From Symsagittifera roscoffensis (Eukaryota; Xenacoelomorpha; Acoela; Convolutidae): a stretch of 64,000 nt of DNA. The position numbers and the translations under genes were made by a program. The notes beneath the pieces were generated by a model, which was not told the origin of the DNA, searched no databases, and saw only the letters and a list, made by a program, of their open reading frames with translations. This document shows positions 58,901 to 64,000 of this stretch, piece by piece. Every line of letters begins with the position of its first letter. Positions within the stretch are counted from its first letter, which is position 1. Location of the stretch: the NCBI RefSeq assembly GCF_963678635.1, contig NC_087067.1, positions 29,316,403 through 29,380,402 of the forward strand, given 5' to 3'.

Positions 58901-61817
58901 GCCTCAGAAGGTAAACGTGAAGAGAGGTTCAACGAACGGACAGGTAGGGGAAGTGGAGATCGGCAAAGAATGGATCTCGAAGGCACATCAGGACATGGGC
59001 AAACAAGTGACGAGTGATCCATTGGAGAGGAACAAGACGAGGAACACTTCCCGGACGTGGTGGGTGGCCCTCGAAACATTGAAGGAAATGGAGGACTGCT
59101 TGAAGAAGTTGGACAGTGGAATAGCTCGCAGGCGACGCAATTGGGCCACCCAGCAAAAAGCCGAGGTTAATAAGATAGAGATGGCAAGTCATCTGAAGAG
59201 GTCCTGGCAGAGTTTGTTGAAGGATCATTTTGAAGAGGCGATGAGGACATCCTCATCAGCACCGCCACTAATGGCGAATCCCTTCGTTAGAACTGCGGGA
59301 CAATTAATGTTCACCTGGAGTCTGGTGGGAATAGAGTTGGAGACATTGACCTCGTATGACAGGCTGAAGTTGGGAAGCAAGAAGCTAGAGGTGTATCAGG
59401 CACTGATGCAACACGTGGCCAGGGACAATTCAGGCTTGAGCCTGGCTAGAAGAAAAGATGCCACATGTTTCTTGAGATGGACAATGTCAATGATGTCTGA
59501 TAGCACCATCCTGGCATGCCACCAGAGAGCAAGTGGAAGTAAAACCATGGAGAGAAGAGTCTCAACGATCATCTTGAACGTATATCAGAGTACAGGAATA
59601 GAGAAAGAAGATGGTTCCAGACTATCCTTAGAGAACCATCGAAAGCTGGACGAGGTACGGAGGTTCTCTAATAAGAAGTTCGAGGAAGAACATGATGTTC
59701 ACCGTAACCTGGCCTCGTCAGAACAGTACTCGAGACTCAGTGAGAAGGGGGAATACCAATATGTGTCTGGAGTGATGGGAATAGCCTACAATCCCTTCTT
59801 GGACTCGGAAGCTGGAGGAGCCCACAGAAACCATGAGGTAGCGGAGCTACTGAAGTTTTGGACAGAAAGAATAATGGAAATAGACGCGGTGGAAAAAGAG
59901 GGGCCGAGCCTGGGCCTGATTCTTGAGAAAACACCAGAGGTGATAAGCATACCGCGCTCAAACAAGAGAGTTGAAGTGAACATGGGCGGTGGAAATGGCT
60001 TGTTAACCACGAACTTGGGAGTGATATGGAAGCTACTAAGACCCTCCTGGTGTCCACATCCACATGCAAGTCTAATCGAGGAAACCACAGAGCGAGTGAG
60101 GTTAGCACCAACGGAAGATGAAGATCTGGCGAAGTTGAGTGTGCTACATAAGCTAATCACGCCCCAGATGCAAGAGCCAAGCGAAAGGACGAGCGACCCC
60201 GGGTCAGCAAAGAAATTGGAGCCGGGTAGCTGTCTGGATTCGACGTGTGGGAACGGAGAGCACATCTGCGATGGACGGTCATGCGTCAGAATACTGTCGT
60301 TTCAAAAAGAAGACCTGGTCACTTGGTTCGAAGACATCACAGAAAGGGAGAAAAGTGAAGTGCAAATAATAGCGGAATGTTACGCGAGAACCACGGTGAA
60401 TATAGCGACAGCTCTCGGATTCTTCTCGAGAATGTGTGGTCTGCAGGCACTGGAGAGACTGGAGTCTGAACATCATTTAGTGACGGCGTTGAGCGTAGAA
60501 TCATGGCCTGGGGTGTTGCAGGTGACTCAAAAGCACATCCGGAGCTGGAAGGTTGGTCTTGAGGCGGAAATGGGATTTCCCATGAGCGAAGCTTATGGCT
60601 TGCCATTGAACGCGAAATCGCTGATAGGGTCAATGATGGCCAACTTGTGCGGAAGTCACTACCCGCTACACATGGCGATGGTGGAAGTGTCCAGCCAGAG
60701 AATACTGGTGGACAAGGCCTTCTCAGTGCCCAAGTGCGTGAGGTTGGCTCGGATGTCGCATCACTCGCACAAGTTGTTGAGAAAAATCAAAGGGACAGTA
60801 CCAAAAGAATTGAGAGATGACTTAAGCGAAATCTGGGGAGAAGATCTTCTGAAGTTGGAAAGAGAAAACACGAGCGATCACGAGAGACAAAACGTGATCG
60901 GGAAACCTGTGGGAAGTACTCCGAACCTGGAAGACAACGACACGATGCACGAGAAAATGATGGAGCTTGAACCTCTCTTGGAAGCCTCAGGGGAGCGTAA
61001 TCTCAGGAGCATTGAGATCTCTCATGGGGAATGCCCATGCCACTGTTTGGCACAAACGGTGTGGTATCCAGATCACAAGAACCTTTGCCTGGTGTGGGAT
61101 GTGGAAGAGATTCGGTCGATCGGACTACCGGATCACCGGCAGAAGGTGACGCTCTTAGTAGTGAGTACGATGTTAGCTCTGAGATGGATAGAGGAGAATA
61201 TAACGAAGTATCGGGAGGCGACGACGCCAACGGCTGAGTCAATATACGCGATAGACTACAGCAGGAGACTCGAGTTGTTTGAGACTGCGTGCAAAGTATT
61301 CGCCATACCGACGGAAGTCAGGCACGTATGGAGTCGCTTGAGGTACTTTCCATGGTTTCGGGCGACACTGACGTCTTGGTTGTACATGACAACGAAAGAT
61401 CACATGAGAAAACATCAAAAAGAGTATCGACAGTTCCAGGCCGAGATTGGGCCGGAAGCTTTCAAGAGACCCATGCTAACCCATCGTAATGCGATCACGA
61501 CAGGATGGAAAAGAGTGGGTAAGATGTCTAGAGACAATACCAAAGCGAGGGAGTCGATACTAGAGGAAGACCTGGCGAAGAACGTGAGCTTGAGCCTGCA
61601 CAACTCCTTTTGCTTGAACCGAGAAGCTAGGGTGAAGGCACTACCCAACCAAGCAAAGAGATTGCAGGAGCAGAGAGAATGGATGCGATCCTATGAACAG
61701 CTGAAGGCTTGGGAGGAGATTGTGATTAGTTCCGATGATGAAGAGGAACTGTTGAGACAGTTTGCCGCATCTAGCACTTCAGGATGCAGTACCTCCAAGG
61801 CGAAGAGCACGAGATGA
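52938..61817 (+). CDS. ORF3: giant multidomain protein with SGNH hydrolase
   Basis: 2,959 codons from ATG at 52938 (AAAAATGGC context). The frame extends 15 codons upstream but without an ATG. Domains: helical N-terminus; charged coiled coil ~143-235; Arg/Ser/Pro-rich linker; SGNH hydrolase ~405-590 (Ser417 in IIGDSLV, Asn466 in VGTND, Asp560 and His563 in DGIHFD); second SGNH-like region ~835-1060 (AGSDFEG, FAGMND); hydrophobic segment ~1187-1240; a long unrecognised conserved region; acidic linker; KTRKRKR NLS-like run ~1918; Cys-rich CGNGEHICDGRSC ~2430 and CPCHC ~2695. No signal peptide is seen. The position after pol recalls env genes, but nothing resembles a fusion protein. It is conserved in B and C and fully open, implying selection. 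SGNH domains occur in ORF1 of some CR1/L2-type LINEs; one in a Gypsy third ORF is unusual. Confidence 0.92.
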   Translation: MADRFWNSVPAALKKPTLDELYRRLRDLDYTQIDERMAVMLNAILQLEDQGECRESATEAVLMVGYTTEGISNREQTRWLSWNADGGVRGFDLARNPGLSNNTEHGAGEFPLPTRPTARSTGQSSSKVPSMSRAQQTTEAYPDLGVLKKELEKALKERNKANLDRDQAKLDREKLQLERDQAVDEQDQTSKLLEMLRAEHQQELRVRENVANRDQLKSELERIEQRQRELDAQKGARSNERVVTSSRPESRMEVDEAPRARGRFNLDREAREHMSEGLEVWIPNDVTPSLRNLETQPVRPLMDVVLPGYTPTSTSSGSQVSGASSRLKELGEKLQQQSRERSTRPELPPTWREQPVRNVVIASYKKNTEGNYHRHNRLDWSAEQGARRDCFHDAAWVEYLAPPRVPEGAVHLIIGDSLVRVLTQIRSHWQTGVLSFAGAATPQMLATLDMLGMTKVYAVTLMVGTNDVSRGEARKVARLCDKMSCLLEELRIQMDPILLTVCTVPYNMMFDQHALEMNQKVRSLNKMIRDIHRKSVLPLRLLDIAERMEKKGFPEDTSKDGIHFDRPRGAEWLNDVFQEHINTLEADLLETAQFTLGPPPNPPFLASRALAGRLGARVDTRDSSRSNQTRLQSATPMESEEVESSTPPGSAMSSVVVADGRREKKSMETARLRYPEKVKELDLESLECRRELAETLGIERVSHEDLNRHHCIDWLKAHEAHFSRAKLMETTDLTGIPTKTIMGPINYRPLKLLGGPGLITEPPKHRTGIARIRLATPAQLKVVDKLLNPGGMELPDAAYEGPKLAEDPRYGKPCGGTQLAKTLAVYERADPAAARVVIVAGSDFEGTSPKLFWPETLVYSLPGAELNQMLTLVVAIKSEMPCEPELLMFAGMNDHLHAMGLLEQLKGKEIPTSKKIWEAIQALFAAMNEVQENVASRFGSKTKVVFTTSPGYANMPPALQFVYAVLILIAEGSEWRILMAAPNRELEPLNLRLYKSELPAAWADISHALRGFYGLADVLIVLDEVLLLEISNFARQLKFSPVIGDDHPAINQLTASLWFRSMDVKVANSTSRTRGPSNERRNVVETEKQLESMKYRLTQENGWWPFLTPRLENVMNKTREEAPLLVKQIWSFLEKQLELAETRDMTVARFVSATNEVTIGGFWREHANGELKTRRDYEILKFLSPCWEREFLAGVFGTTATIFGAFVQEILGMSISLLLALYLVYPRYLFNMGPAYMFSRGVETLRVDGYLALVLLTHGELVSFHRLMEYGEPLSMGRVHTSIETSSYKCAAGLKTLLVQYLMMQNRYMTGEDENPTSREEWEKANRGMPLLTDLCLAMRSDPMGIIRGLEEVVTCIYGPAVTYAFPDPLVITYRHSVTHLSLISVLDGTALNWCQQEVLRARMSNTVLFGKVKDAEMMVCNFRGQMQCRMGGKREGLIEMYPKFWNLNPLTANGREVLRIPAWKECFALVKRELEAIMEKEILPATMPEFPTVRRMTLGMNSPLVVPSIMAKMMTEETQRHFTDGWDPLFIGYTAAVYFHTSEMKVNSWTTQAKKSRGSQPPGYEVRKVLRTLEKEGLENMLPIWDDGRMIVMEGHVALVDEMKFATRKYKAPYGLEQVEVTQEGTELDAAGQLHVALTEYKKLDPTTPSPLSVDTPGDKRSGPVEDRFKRILERRRNESEEESMDETLSEAGEDMEVGNTPEPGPSGEELTTQELLKDLSEENWADTATPPLNPSPRKNLELPLAGETFNMGMLLLSSEEREKNTFEGNRDIFLGSLEDDAWQEFLGEFNREVGSETTLDKFKKELWDAVVRFGEPLLIGTGLDEKARKKLLNKLVELRNARSKTRKEKCEDSSTLKQKTVDKMVDDIKRDKVGTSNMIKSTNILKARAGGRQELEGVDGEVESMMIATTPSSRDVKTRKRKREVEGWGSPSVDAVSEGNLRETAPIVLARCKTAAYKNNSELRKPLEVEKEIEVSTSSTSEEDFKPQKVNVKRGSTNGQVGEVEIGKEWISKAHQDMGKQVTSDPLERNKTRNTSRTWWVALETLKEMEDCLKKLDSGIARRRRNWATQQKAEVNKIEMASHLKRSWQSLLKDHFEEAMRTSSSAPPLMANPFVRTAGQLMFTWSLVGIELETLTSYDRLKLGSKKLEVYQALMQHVARDNSGLSLARRKDATCFLRWTMSMMSDSTILACHQRASGSKTMERRVSTIILNVYQSTGIEKEDGSRLSLENHRKLDEVRRFSNKKFEEEHDVHRNLASSEQYSRLSEKGEYQYVSGVMGIAYNPFLDSEAGGAHRNHEVAELLKFWTERIMEIDAVEKEGPSLGLILEKTPEVISIPRSNKRVEVNMGGGNGLLTTNLGVIWKLLRPSWCPHPHASLIEETTERVRLAPTEDEDLAKLSVLHKLITPQMQEPSERTSDPGSAKKLEPGSCLDSTCGNGEHICDGRSCVRILSFQKEDLVTWFEDITEREKSEVQIIAECYARTTVNIATALGFFSRMCGLQALERLESEHHLVTALSVESWPGVLQVTQKHIRSWKVGLEAEMGFPMSEAYGLPLNAKSLIGSMMANLCGSHYPLHMAMVEVSSQRILVDKAFSVPKCVRLARMSHHSHKLLRKIKGTVPKELRDDLSEIWGEDLLKLERENTSDHERQNVIGKPVGSTPNLEDNDTMHEKMMELEPLLEASGERNLRSIEISHGECPCHCLAQTVWYPDHKNLCLVWDVEEIRSIGLPDHRQKVTLLVVSTMLALRWIEENITKYREATTPTAESIYAIDYSRRLELFETACKVFAIPTEVRHVWSRLRYFPWFRATLTSWLYMTTKDHMRKHQKEYRQFQAEIGPEAFKRPMLTHRNAITTGWKRVGKMSRDNTKARESILEEDLAKNVSLSLHNSFCLNREARVKALPNQAKRLQEQREWMRSYEQLKAWEEIVISSDDEEELLRQFAASSTSGCSTSKAKSTR
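54150..54710 (+). other. SGNH/GDSL hydrolase domain of ORF3
   Basis: Block I is HLIIGDSLVRVL, block II VLSFAGAATPQM, block III VTLMVGTNDVS and block V SKDGIHFDRPRGAEWLND. All four invariant residue types (Ser, Gly, Asn, His with Asp three before) are present, so esterase or acyl-hydrolase activity is plausible. The substrate is unknown. Confidence 0.9.
55430..56130 (+). other. Second, degenerate SGNH-like domain of ORF3
   Basis: VVIVAGSDFEG takes the place of a block I strand with Ser842, and LLMFAGMNDHLH matches block III with Asn893. The following helices and strands (SPGYANMPP, LIVLDEVLLLE) fit the fold. No convincing DxxH is present (A has GDDH; element B has DDDH). Probably a structural or ligand-binding relic. 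Confidence 0.5.
56500..56660 (+). other. Hydrophobic segment of ORF3 (possible membrane helices)
   Basis: Residues ~1187-1240 hold two apolar runs (VFGTTATIFGAFVQEILGM and SISLLLALYLV). Element B keeps hydrophobic character here with different residues. They could be membrane-associated or buried helices. Confidence 0.45.
58566..58629 (+). promoter_or_regulatory. 64-nt block identical between elements A and C inside ORF3
   Basis: This matches 4278-4341 of element C at every base, while sequence on both sides is only about 65-75% identical. It contains AGTACTAATATCC (branch-point-like TACTAAT) and a purine run AGCAGGGGGGAGGC. Local codons are unusually AT-rich. It is a candidate cis-acting RNA or DNA element such as a splice signal, internal polypurine tract or packaging site. 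Confidence 0.6.
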
Positions 61818-62247
61818 ATGGGCAAATCGGATGGATCTTGAGTCTTGAGAGGGAAGGGGGGCTTGAGCGTGGATCCGAGTGAAACTTGGATTAACGAAAA
61901 AGAAATTTTAACAAAGCAAATATTGTTACTAATATACTATATTTATTATATAAATCGAAATGCTGCATGACAATTTCCTGATTGAATAGGACAAAAGAGA
62001 TTTTAAAATGATTGGCTTGAAAAGCGAAAATTCAAGGGTGCAGGTGTATGCAGATTTTGATTGCTGTTTAGCAATAGTGTGAAAATTTTAAATGGCTGTG
62101 AATTTTGGGGTGTAGATAAGCTTAAATCTGCTGCAAACTTCTGTAAATGACCACTGGCACTGTATCTTGAGCAACACTCGGTTTTTCTGGGACTCACTGG
62201 CAGAAGACAGCGCGCGATGAGGACATCGATCTCGAGTCCGGGGAGTA
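61818..62247 (+). other. Element A 3' UTR and polypurine tract
   Basis: Begins with CTTGAG repeats and a purine run (near 61838-61865) and ends GTCCGGGGAGTA (62236-62247) just before the LTR. That tract is the likely plus-strand primer and is shared with B and C. Confidence 0.75.
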
Positions 62248-63163
62248 TGTGCCAGTCGGTGATATTTGGAAGTTTGACCTTGAGAGAAGCAAAAAACACT
62301 TGTTTTTGGAGTGAAATTTAATTTTTCAAAATTTCGAATGGAACCTGTCATGCACGATTTTCTCGCGAGAACTGAAAATCAGAAAAAGAGATCAGAACAA
62401 TTTCAGAACAGTTGAATAACAATCGCGGGAAAGTTGCTAGAAAAATCGGTGGGAAATTGCTATTCGCAATTTCAATAGCAATAATAACCTAGAGTAGAGC
62501 TGTCCCATCTGAAACAGAGACGAGAGCATTCCCACGAGTTGGATTGTTACGATTGGAATACTATTATTGACTGGACTAGAGTGAACCTTCGGTGGAAAGG
62601 TGGACAGCTTGAGTGTCCCAATGGTTCACGAGAACTTGCAGTCTAGAGTAAAAACTTGTTCTTGTTGTTAAAACTGACTAACATTAAACTCATATTAGTT
62701 ACTTTATTAATTCTTGAGTTGTTTACCGACTTATTTACTTCCTGGTTCTTGAGCGTGCTACAATGTGAGTACTTAATTTAAATTCCTAGAGTGTGTTTTA
62801 TAATTGTGATGTTGAGGTAAGGCGAGTTTTAGGTTGATCCATCTGAAATGGATCAAAGTTACACTGTCTAATAAAAAGTAACTTAACGGATTGTTCCAAC
62901 CCGGTTTTTAACGGCGTTCATGTATTTTGGGTATCTAGAGACCTAAGTATGGGGACGTTTCTAATTCTAGAGTGGGGGGATATTTTAGTAGTAGCCTTTA
63001 AGCTGTAACGGGTCGTAGTCTCATGTCACAAGCGAACCGAACTGGCTCCGACCGTTCTTGAGGTAGAAAAACACAAGAGATAGTGTCCCTGACCCTTGAG
63101 CCAGTGGTTATAGGGCCTATTTTTCTTAAGCCTCATGTGTGACTGCAGTAGACGAATGTTACA
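62248..63163 (+). repeat. Element A 3' LTR
   Basis: Begins TGTGCCAGTCGG and ends GAATGTTACA. It matches the 5' LTR except at three positions and for the first two bases. Hairpin at 62834-62856 and AATAAA at 62870-62875. Confidence 0.92.
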
Positions 63164-63205
63164 ATCAGGTCGACAAAAACGATACTGCTTTCCTGCTTCG
63201 ACCAG
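63164..63205 (+). repeat. 42-bp duplication flanking element A (right copy)
   Basis: Identical to 40166-40207 and directly abuts the last A of the element A 3' LTR. Here the B LTR text then continues with AACGCTC as in the intact B LTR. Confidence 0.8.
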
Positions 63206-63865
63206 AACGCTCAAATTAACTTAATTACATGCAGAAATAGTGAGCTCATGGCTGGAACTCAGTATCCCCAGACCACGAGGTCACTCCTAAAATCAGGGCT
63301 ACTACTATTAATTATATTACTATTGTTTTTGTTCAGTAGATAAATATCATCATCTCCATCGAAGATGGATCAACCCTTTCCCCCAACTCCTAGCTTCGCA
63401 TCCTAGCAAAATGAATTCAGATGTTAATTAAATTCAATTCAGGACATAATAGGGAAGCTAAAAATTTGTAGAAAATGCTATGAGTTTCAGTCCAGAGACC
63501 CCTCCGGATTCTTGAATCCGGGGAAATAAAACCTCTATTTTCCTTCCGGAAGGCTGCCTTCTACCCTTCACCGTTGATCGCAACGGCCTTGCAACTATCG
63601 TAGCGACACAATAGTTGCAACTCGGAACGGTCTCTGCTATTTCTGCTCGTCTCTAATTCCGATTCTAAGTTTTTTCGTTGTTATCGTCGCAACTACTGTT
63701 GTTGTTGTGTTTCATTTCAGTTTTTCTGCCAAAATGGCCGTTTCTGACGTTTCTCAGAAATATGACGTTCCAATAACACTGCTAATCCTTCAAAACTGCT
63801 AATTCGGAAGGTTAGCTGCTAAAATTTCGAATCTGCATTTTCGTCCATTCTGGTCGAATGTCACA
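63164..63865 (-). repeat. Element B 5' LTR, right fragment
   Basis: Continues the interrupted LTR to its other end, GTCGAATGTCACA. The first 42 bases duplicate 40166-40207. A segment of ~64 bases present in the 3' LTR is missing near 63767. The GAATCCGG palindrome near 63508 is kept. Confidence 0.85.
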
Positions 63866-64000
63866 TAGATCAGTATCACACAATTTCCGTTTACGGCTTT
63901 TCTCAACTAGTTCTGTTGTTCTTCTGTGTGAGACTACTGTGGTTGTGTTTTCGCCGTTTCATGGCGCGAAATTTTGACGTTGTCACGTGTCTTTCTTGAA
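63866..64000. other. Right flank, possibly another diverged LTR piece
   Basis: Sequence after the B 5' LTR. Its TCTGTGTGAGACTACTGTGG...TTTTGACGTT stretch loosely resembles the interior of the B LTR near 63680-63770, so it may be another family fragment rather than unique host DNA. It does not continue the Penelope-like copy found on B's left side. Confidence 0.3.

Larger units (their letters stand above)
40216..63163 (+). mobile_element. Element A: near-intact giant Gypsy-type LTR retrotransposon
   Basis: About 22.9 kb: 5' LTR, ~2.5-kb leader, Gag-Pol (43607-52414, one TAA), ORF3 (52938-61817), polypurine tract and 3' LTR. The domain order protease-RT-RNase H-integrase places it in Ty3/Gypsy (Metaviridae-like). 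It is two to four times longer than common Gypsy elements, largely because of ORF3 and the long Pol tail. LTR identity of about 99.7% by eye implies recent insertion. Confidence 0.93.

Noticed and set aside
52938-61817. ORF3 as a classical retroviral-type envelope gene
   Set aside because: No signal peptide, furin-like site plus fusion peptide, or C-terminal membrane anchor is visible; only the position after pol is env-like.

Overview
The window is eukaryotic, most likely from an invertebrate animal. It has spliced exons with GT..AG borders, Penelope-like retroelement debris and very large LTR retrotransposons. I cannot name the species. Pyrimidine-rich TTTTCAG-type acceptors would suit a nematode, but that is weak evidence. 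No bacterial operon, rRNA or tRNA gene was recognised.

Nearly everything is built from three copies of one giant Ty3/Gypsy-type LTR retrotransposon family, here called A, B and C. Element A (about 40216-63163, plus strand, ~22.9 kb) is almost intact. It has two 914-bp LTRs that differ at three positions by eye, a 2.5-kb repeat-rich leader, and a Gag-protease-RT-RNase H frame (43607-49606). A single in-frame TAA separates that frame from the integrase frame (to 52414). A third ORF of ~2,959 codons (52938-61817) follows. Element B (minus strand, 16498-40207 plus 63164-63865, ~24 kb) has the same order but is decayed. Its RT has YVDE instead of YVDD, and the integrase DDE glutamate is Gln. Element A sits inside B's 5' LTR in the opposite orientation. 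Element C (1-8851, plus strand) shows only its ORF3 end, with a ~5.26-kb partial tandem duplication, and its 3' LTR.

Region by region: 1-7629 holds C ORF3 remains; 7630-8851 is the C 3' UTR and LTR; 8852-13129 is AT-rich host-like DNA with an imperfect inverted repeat and two exons of a putative minus-strand gene; 13130-16497 holds two degenerate Penelope-like elements; 16498-40207 is B; 40216-63163 is A; 63164-63865 is the rest of B's 5' LTR; 63866-64000 is flank.

The candidate novel system is the element family itself. Its Pol ends in a domain resembling an OARD1/TARG1-type macro domain. Its giant ORF3 carries a coiled coil, an SGNH (GDSL) hydrolase with a complete Ser/Gly/Asn/Asp-His set, a second degenerate SGNH-like domain, a hydrophobic segment and more than 1,500 residues of unrecognised but conserved sequence. 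Both extra domains are present in the diverged B copy, so they are ancestral to the family rather than chance fusions in one copy. Gag and Pol would make particles and cDNA. What ORF3 does (membrane or lipid modification, RNP assembly, envelope-like exit or entry, host antagonism) is unknown.
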